Source: Cordia subcordata (Eukaryota; Streptophyta; Magnoliopsida; Boraginales; Cordiaceae). Taken from it: 64,000 bases of DNA. Location: NCBI GenBank assembly GCA_028554755.1, contig JAPTOF010000001.1, positions 1,376,501-1,440,500 on the forward strand, given 5' to 3'. The position numbers were made by a program, and so were the translations under genes. This document shows, piece by piece, positions 53,947 through 64,000 of the stretch. The notes beneath the pieces were generated by a model. The model saw nothing but the letters and a program-made list of their open reading frames with translations. It was not told where the DNA came from and made no database searches. The stretch's first letter is position 1. Each line of letters opens with the position of its first letter.

Positions 53947-56554
53947 ACGAACACACTGACTAAATGGTTCGTCATCAGTGAAGACTTGTGTGGAAGGCTT
54001 GTTACAAATAATGGAAGTTGCGTCAATAAGTACGTGCATATATAATGATATGCACCATATTGCAATGTAAATCAACATAATATGGATTTAATTACCCCTG
54101 TCTTTTTCACCTTCGTTATCTATATATATAGTGTTATATATGTATATAGATACTTTTATAGAAATTTCGGCAATAATCTAAGCGAAGGAAATTATTTTTC
54201 TAAGAATAATAATTTAAACTCGACTCTCTAGGATAGCGGTAGGGCCAGGGTTAAAATATCTACACACATTCATGCACACACCAGAATTAGCAGCATGATT
54301 ACTGTCTGCATCATAACACATGCAGCTATTTGTATTTCGTTCACGTATTAAAGTAATCCGAAATGTGGATAAAAAGCAATGAAATTTAACGGGAGAAAGA
54401 TGATATTTGGGAACAGAAAAGATTTTATTTATTAATGTCGTCTTTTGATGCTAAAAGCAGCCTAGTTGATTAGTCTCTCAGCCAGACCAAGAACTTATTT
54501 TCAATTCAAACATAAAGGTTGCTATTTAATTTTGGTGATAAAATTTCAGGTGAAGTGTGAATATACGACTCAATTTCAATCATCTATTTATTTCATATCA
54601 ATTATTATGTAATTTCATGAATAACCTTTTTGTGTGGGAACTGAAATTAAACTAAAGAAGAGATGTTTTTTCTAGATTGAATTAGCCAAGACCATTGGTT
54701 GCAATCATCCGGCTAAGTCACCCGAAGGTTATGAACAGTGCTATACGTATATATGCTTTTTGAGAGATCAAACTAGAAAAGTCTTGCCAATTAATTAATG
54801 GTGTAAACAATCGCATGATGCAACTAGGCAAAAAACACACCCTTGATTTTACTTCAAATTCATTCTACTGAATAATGATCAGCCGGTTAGAAAAGAAAAT
54901 TTAATTTGTAACTTTGCATAAATTTAATTAACATCGATTTACGTACCTAAAATGAGTTCTTCGTCATTAAAAAAAGAAAATAATAATAATGCCGCTGGAA
55001 AGGATATAAGATATCTACACCATGCTTGGGTAGGTAAAAACATAATTAGCCCCTGGCCAAACAAAAACAAGTTGTCTCGGTTGAAGTTCTACTGTCAATT
55101 CAACAAGCAACTTGGAATTAATTTCACCGGCTAGATCTAAAATTTTATTTTTCCAATCAACAAATTGATGGAATAAGTATGCATGTATTAAGTGACTTAT
55201 AAATAGATATTATAAACCCAACTAATGGGTTAAATTGAGTGTTCTGAACCAATCGAGTTGAGATCTAAATAGTTATGAGATTTAAGCAGTTATTAACTTA
55301 TTATATTTATAACACCAGTGATGTATTTCACCGGTATAAGAATTTGATAATTAGGGCATGACAACATTCATGGATTTCGCAGGCAGGTGGGTTTTGAAAG
55401 TGGGGCACTCTCAGCCACCATCTACATTTCTAATGGAATGATGGACTTCAATTAATCAAGAATCGACGATAGTGGTAGAAATTTACTAAGATTGTCACCA
55501 ATGCATATAAACGTTAAGAAAGATGAAATCTTTGTGCGTTTGGTTTAAAACATACTTTTTAACCTTCTTCTATTTTTACTTTTTATAAAATTTGGAAAGT
55601 GTGCTTGTTCGACAACTGTGAAAATAATTTTTCCAACGAATGAAAACTTACTTTTTTTTTTTCCTTATTTTTGTTCTCATTTTCTAATAATAACTATTTC
55701 ATGCATGTGTGTCTGTTTTTGTGTACTTCGGCTTTATATATGCACTGCTATGTGTGTGTTCTTTTCTTTATGTATGTGTGTGTGAAAGTGCGTACATGGG
55801 TTCATTATAAAATTAACATTCCAAAAATAGTGAAAATTTATGAAACTAATATAATAATAGAAATAGAAAACTAGTGAAAAATAAGTTTTTAAATTAAACC
55901 TAAATCAAATAATGATACAAAATAAATGCTTATATTAAGTCTTTGAATACATTTTCTCGTATGTCAGCTCTTGATAGGATAAATGTTAATATAATAAATA
56001 AATACAATAATATCTTCTCCTATAAAATTAAACTTTTAGATGATGAAACATAGTATTAGAAGTTAGATACTGGAATATCTCAAGTCCAAAATTCCCTGTA
56101 ACCCATTTAAAAATATTAAAACTGTCGACATGCAAGGTTAAAAAATAAACCTCACCTCTAATATCATTTTTATAAGTTTAAGTTGGCTAAATAACAAACA
56201 CAAACATAGTCTATATGTGGGGGGCATGTTAATAAAATAATTAAATACATCAATATTACCATTATTCCAGTTATTGGTTTAAGCTTACAAGCCTAAACCG
56301 ATATTCTCTTAGCAAACTTAAGCTTATGAGCTTAAGTTGGCTAAGAGACAAAAGCTCAAGCTGGCTAAAACAAACCTAAACATTACCTGCATGTGAAAAG
56401 GTGTATTAATACAATAAATAAATACACCAATATCTTCTTTACAATTTTAAACAAGCTTAAGCTAATTGAAAAACTAACCTAAACCTCACTTACATGTGAG
56501 GGGATGTATTAGAATAAGTAAACACACCAATATTACTAATATCCACTTTATAAA
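53947..56554. other. 3' flank of PR-5 gene 3, duplicated after gene 5
   Basis: 54.94-55.16 and 55.35-55.49 kb match 63.48-63.66 and 63.82-63.97 kb (GAGTTCTTCGTCA, TTCATGGATTTCGCAGGCA). 54.20-54.24 kb (AATTTAAACTCGACTCTC) matches 39.10 kb. The 60-codon frame at 54952 (MSSSSLKKENN) is not conserved in the copy at 63.49 kb, where it stops after 11 codons, so I do not call it a gene. 56.28-56.5 kb has an AAGCTTAAGCT-rich repeat. Confidence 0.55.
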
Positions 56555-57014
56555 TTTAAGTTTTTAGATAAGGTGGTAACTTTATCGGTAAATATGCAAG
56601 TCTTCCACTTTGGAAAAAAAAAAGTATCATGCACTTATTTGGCCATGGTTTATTAATGTGCCGTACTTTTTTTTTTTTAAAGTGGAAGACTTGCATGTTT
56701 ACAAATTTCCAAAGTGGACCGGTCCAAGCCTTTAATTCCTATAAAAATTTCCAACAAGCTCAATATCCTCTTTATAAATTTAATGTTTTAAATGAAGTAG
56801 TAACTTTAATAATAAACATGCAAGTCTTCCAATTTGGAAAAGAAGTATGGTGCATTTCATGGCCATGATTTATTAAGTGGAAAATCCAATCCAAGCCACC
56901 ATTCCCATAGAAAATCTCCAAGAAGCTCAATGACTATAAATACCAAACTTGTGTGCTTGTATACATACACCAAAAAGATCAAGAAATCCCATAGTTTCAT
57001 TTCTTCCCTTTCGA
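56555..57014 (+). promoter_or_regulatory. Promoter of PR-5 gene 4: 225-bp tandem duplication and perfect 18-bp inverted repeat
   Basis: Two diverged copies with period 225 (ATGCAAGTCTTCCA at 56594 and 56819; GGCCATGGTTTATTAA-type at 56641 and 56869). In the first copy ATGCAAGTCTTCCACTTT (56594-56611) has its exact inverse at 56679-56696, so a hairpin with a 67-base loop is possible. TATA box CTATAAATA at 56934, about 80 bases before the ATG. The GCAAGTCTTCCA word also occurs upstream of gene 5. Confidence 0.65.
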
Positions 57015-57698
57015 ATGGAAATCTTGAAATCTATCCTTGTTTCTGTTTTTCTACTCATTGGCCTCATCTGCACCTATACTGTTAATGCAGCCAATTTTGA
57101 AATCCAAAACAATTGTCCTTTTACTGTTTGGGCTGCCTCTGTACCAGTTGGTGGTGGCACACAACTAGACAGTGGCGAAATATGGAACTTCGATGTACCT
57201 GCTGGCACACAAGCGGCTGGAATTTGGGCAAGAACAAGTTGTACCTTTGATGAAAATGGTTATGGTAGCTGCGAAACCGGTGATTGCAATGGGTTACTTG
57301 AACGTCAAGCTTATGGTGTGCCCCCTAACACCCTAGCCGAATATGCCCTAAACCAATATAATGACCTCGACTTTTTTGACATATCACTTGTTGATGGTTT
57401 CAACGTGCCTATGGATTTTAGCCCTACCTCTGACGGGTGCAATCGTGGCATTACATGTAATGCAGATATAAATGGTGAATGTCCTAATGAATTATCAGCT
57501 TCCGGAGGTTGCAACAATCCATGTACAGTGTTCCAAACTGATGAATATTGCTGCAATTCTGGTAATTGTGGACCAACATACTATTCTCAATTTTTCAAAG
57601 ATAGGTGTCCTGATGCTTATAGTTATCCTAAAGATGATCAAACTAGTACTTTCACTTGCCCTGGAGGTACCGATTATAAAATAGTGTTTTGCCCTTAG
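57015..57698 (+). CDS. PR-5 thaumatin-like protein 4, acidic, with lost cysteine and cleft arginine
   Basis: 227 residues from the ATG at 57015. An upstream in-frame ATG at 56949 would put 22 unrelated residues before the signal peptide and is only about 8 bases past the TATA box. Signal peptide ~1-25 ([12 protein letters not shown]). The PR-5 domain is complete in length, but two conserved positions differ. The cysteine after NGLL(E/Q) is Arg (R97; CGT for TGT), leaving 15 cysteines. The REDDD arginine in ARIW is Gly (G69; GGA for CGA). Its presumed disulphide partner is still there and would be free. By hand count the mature protein is strongly acidic (about 26 Asp/Glu against 7 Lys/Arg). 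The frame is intact with the normal end, so it is either under relaxed selection or functionally diverged. Confidence 0.92.
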   Translation: MEILKSILVSVFLLIGLICTYTVNAANFEIQNNCPFTVWAASVPVGGGTQLDSGEIWNFDVPAGTQAAGIWARTSCTFDENGYGSCETGDCNGLLERQAYGVPPNTLAEYALNQYNDLDFFDISLVDGFNVPMDFSPTSDGCNRGITCNADINGECPNELSASGGCNNPCTVFQTDEYCCNSGNCGPTYYSQFFKDRCPDAYSYPKDDQTSTFTCPGGTDYKIVFCP

Positions 57699-57977
57699 TT
57701 ACACGCACTTAATTAATAATATGTAATGTGCACATATAGTGAAAACTTGTATCCATGGCTTGATATAAATAACTGAAGTTGTGTCAATATGTACGTGTGC
57801 ACATATATGTGCGCTGACGCAATGTGAGCCATTAATAATTTGGATTTCAAGCCCACAAAAAACTGCATCTCTCGTGTACTCTTATATCTATATTTCCTTC
57901 GGTTGTGAAGATCATGCATGTGAAGGAAAGAAATTATATCATTTGTTTTTGAATGAAACCCTTTCATCGTAACAATG

Positions 57978-59342
57978 TGATGGGTGCCAAATTCACTAAA
58001 AATAAAATTCCTACTCTACTTCACTATTTGCAATAGTGGTGAGAAGGGTCGAATTCACAGGAAATGATATATAAAATATAATTTTTATACCCAGACAGAA
58101 AAACAAGTGAAATACAAAAAAAAGGGATTGATAATTAAAATTAAATAAAAAAACTAAAGAACTAATACCAAACTAAAAATAAAGCAAGGTAATAAATAAG
58201 AAAAAAAGAGTTAAATGATAAGCGACCTAACCTAAGGTGTATTCTCTTTTTAGGCCTACAAATCTAATCCTAAATACAAAGATAGCGTTTGCCGATTTTG
58301 ATAAATTAATTATGATTGTCGGCACGGCCTAGCAACCTCATCTTTCCTTTCAGTATTGATAATAGTTTAAATCTCATATGATTTTTTTCTACTATAGTGT
58401 TACCCATTAGACGGTCTAACCTCTAGAAATGCCAGCAGGGTCTATCAAATGGCAGTACAAGGTTCTAGAAAGACCTAATTCTAAAAATTGATTCTCTTGT
58501 AATAATTACTCAATTATATTATATGTTTACACAGAAAACCTGGTTATCACTATTATTAGATTAATTAAATTAATCTATTTGGTTACATATCGTCAGGCAA
58601 TTGAATAATCACATGCAAAATTAAACAATTACCAGACAATATTAATTCTTAAATCAGTAAACGTATAAAATACCAAAATAAAGCGAAAGGAGAAAAATCA
58701 GTTAGATCTTACAGATTTTGTTCGTAAAACCATAAACTTTGTTCATAAAACCATAAACTTCGAATTAACCCCAGCTAAAGTAAATTTCTTATTTCGAATT
58801 AACCCCAGCTACAGTAGAAGTCTTGTAACTAGACGCCTAGAAAAAAGAAAAATATTTGCTGAAAAAATCATGAATAATAGCTTCCTCATTTTTACGTAGT
58901 TCCTTGGAGGATTTCTAGAAAATATGTAACCTAGAAGTTCCTTCAGATAAGAAAACTCTTTTAATGCTAATCTAAAAATAAGGTAAATACCTCAACATAC
59001 AATTCTTGTCCAAATAAACTCCTCAAAAATAGTTTATTTTCCTTCTAAGACTAACATGTATTTTTTGTCGACAATTCCTCTCCAAGAAACGTGCAAAATA
59101 TCTCTTAATTCTCGTCGGTAAATGTTGCATAGACTTCGCATGGCATTTTTTATGTGGCAGAATCAATTTTATCAGCTCCCAATACATGTCCAAAAGTCCT
59201 TTGAATCCAAATATAATGCTTCTAACTCCTTTTTTCAAGCATAAATATACAAAAATATACAAAATAACCTCAATTAAGAAGCATCTAATCTTGAATTTTA
59301 GTACAAACAACTATGAATTCATGATTTATTTTAGAATTATCA
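57978..59342 (-). mobile_element. Solo LTR, sister of the one at 19781
   Basis: Read on the minus strand it starts TGATAATTCTAAAA and ends GGCACCCATCA, giving TG...CA ends and 1365 bp. Flanks CAATG (57973-57977) and CGATG (59343-59347) differ by one base and fit a 5-bp target duplication. Shared blocks with 19781-21138 include GTGATAACCAGGTTT and the AATTTAATTAATCTA palindromic stretch. No internal retroelement genes. Confidence 0.82.
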
Positions 59343-60239
59343 CGATGACTGGTCCCACCTAACTACTGGCTGCTGGGGCCAGCACCTTCACCCCAATAAA
59401 CATCATAAGGGTGGCCAAAGTTCACAATTAAGCGCAAGTTGTGGAAAATTAAAAGAAGAAAAGAACGAAATATATGAATAGGATCGTCAATACCGGCTCT
59501 AAAAAGAGAGACTAATAAAGATTATATTGTCAAATTTTAATGTATTAGTGAATACCAATAGGTGACACAATTTATAAGTCTCATAATTTAGTGATCAAGG
59601 TTATAAAATTACAATAATAAGGTAATTAACACACTAAAGAGACCTAACACAAAAATGAAAGAAATTTTATTATTGCCTAAGTTGAGACTATTACCTATCT
59701 AATACCATATACAACATAAGAAATAACATTAAAAACCTAAATATACTTCAAACATAAGTGACTCCTTTTCAACATTATGTTACTTCTACACACTCAAAAT
59801 TTCTCTAATTTCCTTTACTAACTTGAGTATATGAGAGCTTCTACCCCATACACCATTGTGCTATTAGAACTCGTTAGGCTTTGCTTGTTTTGATGTGCTT
59901 ATAAGTAATTGTTCTTTAAAAATAATGTAACTTTTGATACTTATGAACAAGTAATAAAAAGGAAATATTTGAATAATTTATACTTATATAGTTAGGTTGG
60001 TAAATTATTTTGTAAATAAGTATATATAATTAAATAGCAATGTTAGCTAAAATAATTAAAAATTACTTAGCTAAAATAATTAAAAATTACATTACGCAAG
60101 TCTTCCACCTTGTAAGTCTTCCACTTTGTGGAAAAACAACACAGCGCCATAAATTGGAAGACAAGAAAATATCTAAAGCCATCATTCTATCAAAATTTCT
60201 TGTCATGCTGGATGAATCTACAAATGCCCATACTTATAT

Positions 60240-60632
60240 GCAGTGGCGGGACCTGAATTGTGATGTAGCAGGGGCGAAAATTAATTTTTTTTAACTCAAA
60301 AAATCAATAAAAAATTTTGTAATAAAATATCATATATAGAAAATTACCTATAGAGTTAAATGATATTATTATTGAGAATTATTAAAGATGAAATAAATGA
60401 GTGACAATATTTGAACTTTTAATTTGCTAGTCGATGTTAAATAATTCTTTTAAATAAAAGAGATAAATAATTAATAAAGATACAGATATATTACTATTAT
60501 TTTTTTAAAGTTAGGGGACAAAATATACATATAAATTCATTTTTTTTGGTAAATAAACATAAAAAAAAAATTTGGTATTTTTTTGGCTCGGAGAGCCGCA
60601 AGTTCTGCGCTCGAAGAGCGGCTGCCGCTGCT
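60240..60632. mobile_element. Probable non-autonomous element inserted in the duplicated PR-5 promoter
   Basis: Absent from the homologous gene 5 promoter. The left end GCAGTGGCGGGACC resembles the CAGTGGCGGAGCC terminus common to a plant transposon group, and the right end CTGCCGCTGC is an imperfect inverse. A clean target duplication was not found. It separates the promoter ghost from the 60681 gene stub. Confidence 0.55.
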
Positions 60633-60680
60633 TGCACTTATAGACAATTAATTGATAGTTCGGTTTCTTCACTTTCAGAG

Positions 60681-60716
60681 ATGAAACGCTTCAAATCTCT
60701 TTCCTTTTTTATTAAA
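60681..60716 (+). pseudogene. PR-5 start-codon stub (first ~12 codons)
   Basis: TCACTTTCAGAG then ATGAAACGCTTCAAATCTCT matches the leader and start of gene 5 (TCACCTTTAGAA, ATGAAACTCTTCAAATCTCT). Similarity ends at about 60714, where the next duplicated promoter copy begins. Only the beginning of a signal peptide (MKRFKSLSF) remains. Confidence 0.82.
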
Positions 60717-60728
60717 TTTACAATAATT

Positions 60729-60874
60729 AGGTAATTAATATACTAAAGAGAGCTAACACAAAAATGAAAGAAACTTTGTTATTGCCTAAGCTGAGGCTAT
60801 TAGGTAATTAATATACTAAAGAGAGCTAACACAAAAATGAAAGAAACTTTGTTATTGCCCAAGCTGAGGCTATT
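60729..60874 (+). repeat. 73-bp tandem duplication
   Basis: Two units (60729-60801 and 60802-60874) containing AATATACTAAAGAGAGC and TTTGTTATTGCC, nearly identical. The homologous region at 59.61 kb has one unit, so this doubling followed the segmental duplication. Confidence 0.88.
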
Positions 60875-61136
60875 GCCAATCTAATACCATATATAACATA
60901 AGAAATAATATTGAAAACCTAATTAAATATACTTAACACAAGTCATTCCATAATATTTCAACATTATGTTACTTCTACACACTCAAATTTCTCTAATTTC
61001 CTTTACTAACTTGAGTATATGAGAGCTTCTACACCATGCACTCTTAAGCTATTAAAACTCGTTAGGCTTTGCTTGTTTCGACGTGCTAACAAGTAATTGT
61101 CATTATAAACAACGTAACTTTTATATATAAACAAGT

Positions 61137-61277
61137 GATAGAAAGTAAAATGTTTGAATAATTTGTACTCATAATTAAGTTGTAATAGAAAGTAAAATGT
61201 TTGAATAATTTGTACTCATAATTAAGTTGTAATAGAAAGTAAAATGTTTGAATAATTTGTACTTATAATTAAGTTGT
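61137..61277 (+). repeat. 47-bp minisatellite, three units
   Basis: Units start at 61137, 61184 and 61231 (AATAGAAAGTAAAATGTTTG), nearly identical. One unit is present at 39.16 kb and 59.95 kb. It lies about 270-410 bases upstream of the gene 5 start codon. Confidence 0.9.
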
Positions 61278-61339
61278 TAACTTATTTAGTAAATATGTAT
61301 ATATAATTAAATAACAGTGTCAGCTTATAAAATTACTAA

Positions 61340-61548
61340 AAATTACATCACGCAAGTCTTCCACCTTGTAAGCTAAACCAACACAGCACCATAAATTGGA
61401 AGACAAGAGAACTATCTAAGCCATCATTCTATAAAAAATTTCCAACATTGTCATGCTGAATGAATCTATAAATATGCCCATACCTGTGTGCTTGTAGATA
61501 CATCAGAAAATTAAGAAATCTGATTGTTCCGCATCTTCACCTTTAGAA
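61340..61548 (+). promoter_or_regulatory. Promoter of PR-5 gene 5
   Basis: TATA box CTATAAATAT at 61466, about 82 bases before the ATG. ACGCAAGTCTTCCACC (61350) recurs at 60093 and, with small changes, at 56594, 56679 (inverted) and 56819, always upstream of a PR-5 gene or stub. In the duplicated ghost at 60211 the TATA box is mutated to CTACAAATG. Confidence 0.6.
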
Positions 61549-62229
61549 ATGAAACTCTTCAAATCTCTTCCCATTTCTATTTTCTTGCTTATTGCCCTCT
61601 TATTCACCTACTCAAATGCGGCCACTTTTGAAATCCGTAACAATTGTCCCTTCACTGTTTGGGCTGCTTCAGTGCCAGTTGGCGGTGGGAGGCGACTAGA
61701 CCGTGGCCAAGTGTGGTATGTCAATGTTCCTGCTGGCACAGCAGGAGCTCGCATTTGGGCAAGAACAGGTTGCAACTTTGATGGTGCTGGTCGTGGTAGA
61801 TGTCAAACAGGTGATTGCAATGGGTTACTTCAATGCCAAGCCTACGGCGCACCCCCTAACACACTAGCTGAATATGCCCTGAACCAATGGAACAACCTTG
61901 ATTTTTTTGATATATCGCTTGTTGATGGCTTTAATGTGCCAATGGATTTTAGTCCCACCTCTAATGGGTGCACTCGTGGCATTAGATGTGCTGCAGACAT
62001 AAATGGTCAATGTCCAAATGAATTGAGAGCCCCTGGGGGATGCAATAATCCATGTACTGTGTTCAGGACGGATCAATATTGCTGTAATTCTGGCAATTGT
62101 GGACCAACCAATTACTCGAGGTTCTTCAAAAATAGATGCAGAGATGCTTACAGTTATCCTAAAGATGATCAAACTAGTACGTTTACTTGCCGTGGAGGAA
62201 CCAACTATAGGGTTGTGTTTTGCCCTTAG
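61549..62229 (+). CDS. PR-5 thaumatin-like/osmotin-like protein 5, basic, Arg-rich
   Basis: 226 residues. Signal peptide 1-24 ([16 protein letters not shown], then ATFEIRNN). All 16 cysteines are at the same positions as in gene 3. Putative REDDD residues are R68, E108, D121, D126 and D199. The mature chain has about 17 Arg but only 2 Lys by hand count (net about +4), whereas gene 3 mixes Lys and Arg. The usual CPDAYSY reads CRDAYSY. No C-terminal extension, so secretion to the apoplast is likely. Likely the most recently duplicated promoter context in the array, because a truncated sister lies directly upstream. Antifungal or stress function is inferred from the family. Confidence 0.95.
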   Translation: MKLFKSLPISIFLLIALLFTYSNAATFEIRNNCPFTVWAASVPVGGGRRLDRGQVWYVNVPAGTAGARIWARTGCNFDGAGRGRCQTGDCNGLLQCQAYGAPPNTLAEYALNQWNNLDFFDISLVDGFNVPMDFSPTSNGCTRGIRCAADINGQCPNELRAPGGCNNPCTVFRTDQYCCNSGNCGPTNYSRFFKNRCRDAYSYPKDDQTSTFTCRGGTNYRVVFCP

Positions 62230-64000
62230 GCGAATTCACTAGAAATTAAATAAAGGCACTTCCAGTCCCAGGCCTTCTGTAATAACTAGAAGTAATTGTG
62301 TCACTAAATTTATGAGATGTGCAGTGATCACGCACATACTGTTCCGCAGTAATTAATAAACACTTCCAAGGCTTGTGATATCAGACATGTAAAGGAAGTT
62401 GTCTCAATAAGTTTATGCATGCACATATAGTGATGTGCACTGGTGCAATGTAAACCAACAACAATAATATGGCTTTACCTTAATTCCTCCCAGCTGCTTT
62501 CTCGTCTTCTCTCTCTCTCTTTCTGTGCGTGTGTATATGTAGATTGAATTTAAAGGAAAGTTAAAATTCTTGAAAAAAATCAACTTTTAATGAAATACCT
62601 TTCTTAAAACATTATAAACATGTTTTTACTCCTTAAGCTGTTTTGGCCGTTTAATTTGATGGTAGCTCTTTTGATCAGGCCTAGCTAGTTGACCTAAAAA
62701 TGGAGAAAGAAAATCGTATCAATATACTTTCGACGACACTATATATATTTATGATCTTTAGTTTTCATTTCTGAAAGTTAAATAAAGTCATAACTTGGAA
62801 AAGGAAAGGATGAACAAATACGCACAGAGGATGCACACTAACTGATCTTTTCGGTGATGATAAAAATTTCACTATGCATCCTAGACCTATATACATACGT
62901 CCAACTCAATTTTGATTCATCTAGTTGATGATACATCTTTCCGAATATTCCGCTTGAACAGAAGAATTTCGCACGATTAACAATTTAACATATGACTTGT
63001 ATGTGGCAGAGTGCAAGAAAAGGTTTGTTTATATCTCAGCCGTAGATATGATTTAGTCAAAAATTAAAGATAATTATTTTTGACGTCCTTAATATATAAA
63101 TTCAAAAGACATCTTTGAAGCTCTATATATAGAGAGATGTCCCGTTGATTGGGGTTTTTAATCAATCACTTCATGCAAGTAACATCTGATTATTGCTTCA
63201 AATTGATTCTACAGTCGGTCAAAAATGAAAAAAGTTATTAATGGAGATTGGAGTAATTAATAATGAACCCCAAAAAAAAAAGAGAAGAAAGAACAACAAC
63301 AACAACAATAATAATTATAATAATAAAACTTACCACTATTTCTCTACCCAAAAAAAAAATGAAAGAAAATTTTCTAACCAGTGAGAACTGTTACATTTGT
63401 CGAAAATTCTACCGATCAATCGGTTAAAAAGAAAATTTGTAACTTCAGTTTGGGTAAATTTAATCAATATCCGTTTACATATATACCTAATATGAGTTCT
63501 TCGTCAGTGAAAAAGGAAAGAATTTAAAAAGGCAGTGTTGTCACCATATGCGAACAGCCTGAAGTCTTGCCATTAATTTCACAAGCAACATGGGATTAAT
63601 TTCACCGGCCAGCTTTAAAGTTTTGTTTGTTTTTTATTTTCAATCAACAGATTATCGGTGAAATATAATAATGTCTATTAAATGACTTATAAGTATTATG
63701 AACATAAGTAATAATTACTTTAATTAAGTATTTTGGACCAATCGAATTGATATTCAAGTAGTTATTAATTTATTATGTTTAGAATACTTGTATTGCTCAC
63801 GGACATAAGAATTTGAGCTCAAGACATGACAATATTCATGGATTTCGCAGGCATGTGGGTTTTGAGAGTGGGCGCCTCTCAGCCACCATTTACAAACAAC
63901 TGCAGTAATATTTCTAATGGAATTCATCCTACCATGACTGAATTCAATTGATGAAGGATGATAGTGGTAGAAAATATCCTAAAAATCTAAGTTGTCATTA
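62230..64000. other. 3' flank of PR-5 gene 5
   Basis: Polyadenylation-like words near 62250 (AAATAAAG) and 62355 (AATTAATAAAC). CT/GT tract at about 62509-62537. 63.48-63.97 kb is the second copy of the gene 3 flank at 54.94-55.49 kb. A fragment related to the helicase gene lies at 63530. No further gene. Confidence 0.55.
63530..63568 (+). pseudogene. Short fragment of the RH47-like helicase coding sequence
   Basis: Matches helicase bases 3131-3169 at 33 of 39 positions by hand alignment, with no gaps. Read in the helicase frame it gives GSVVTICEQPEVL against GTVVTVCEEPEVF. Differences include three silent changes and three conservative replacements. The surrounding gene 3/gene 5 duplicated flank lacks it in the 54.95 kb copy, so it looks like inserted filler DNA. 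Confidence 0.65.

Larger units (their letters stand above)
59595..60716 (+). repeat. Upstream copy of the PR-5 gene 5 promoter segment (truncated duplication)
   Basis: 59.60-60.24 kb is homologous to 60.72-61.50 kb throughout (AAGAGACCTAACACAAAAATG, TTCAACATTATGTTACTTC, CGTTAGGCTTTGCTTGTTT, ACGCAAGTCTTCCACC). It ends after the first dozen codons of a PR-5 gene and then restarts at 60717, i.e. a tandem duplication whose junction lies inside coding sequence. Confidence 0.85.

Noticed and set aside
54980..55000. Possible second helicase fragment (GCCGCTGGAAAGG against the helicase 3' end GCCGCTGCAAGG)
   Set aside because: Only about 13 of 20 bases match, which is not distinguishable from chance.
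54952..55134. 60-codon frame MSSSSLKKENN
   Set aside because: The duplicated copy at 63.49 kb has a stop after 11 codons; no domain and no conservation.
56949..57014. Upstream ATG extending PR-5 gene 4 by 22 residues
   Set aside because: It lies almost at the TATA box, is not conserved in paralogues and would displace the signal peptide.

Overview
The window is nuclear DNA of a flowering plant, almost certainly a eudicot. The evidence is AT-rich intergenic sequence, spliced leaders with plant-type splice sites, an organellar DEAD-box helicase, PR-5 (osmotin/thaumatin-like) genes that look like those of woody dicots, and plant transposons (SIRE-type copia, solo LTRs, MULE- and Tourist-like MITEs, a tRNA-derived SINE and LINE tails). 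I cannot name the species.

Layout. 0-3.3 kb: a single-exon DEAD-box helicase gene resembling Arabidopsis RH47/ISE1. 3.9-17.4 kb: two tandem units, each made of a kelch-type beta-propeller gene and several kb of shared flank. The first gene (4.3-5.4 kb) is frameshifted and the second (12.1-13.2 kb) is intact. 17.4-28.6 kb: a transposon block. It holds a copia LTR with primer-binding site and gag start, a second LTR in opposite orientation (a ~1.44 kb inverted repeat), a solo LTR nested between the arms, exon-like remnants of an unidentified gene, and a MULE-type MITE with a 9-bp target duplication. 28.6-34.4 kb: two more kelch units, one a pseudogene and one a 3' fragment. 34.7-64 kb: a PR-5 array, all on the plus strand, with five intact genes (35.2, 48.6, 53.3, 57.0 and 61.5 kb), two decayed copies (36.6 and 51.1 kb), a start-codon stub (60.7 kb) and at least two gene-less promoter ghosts. 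A fifth copy of the kelch flank lies inside this array at 39.8-40.9 kb, so kelch and PR-5 units were shuffled together.

Function. Only one kelch gene is intact. The PR-5 genes encode secreted, disulphide-rich defence proteins of about 22 kDa. They differ in charge: by my hand count the mature proteins range from about -19 at 57.0 kb to +4 at 61.5 kb. Two are structurally odd. The 35.2 kb gene has a 47-residue insertion adding a 17th cysteine, and the 57.0 kb gene lacks one conserved cysteine and the arginine of the REDDD cleft motif.

Less obvious signals: a kelch stop codon that overlaps a good splice donor leading to an in-frame basic tail exon; a 39-bp piece of the helicase coding sequence in the PR-5 array 60 kb away; a recurrent promoter word (GCAAGTCTTCCA) that forms a perfect 18-bp inverted repeat upstream of one PR-5 gene; and 200-bp inverted repeats flanking another. 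All comparisons were made by eye within the window; no database search was possible.
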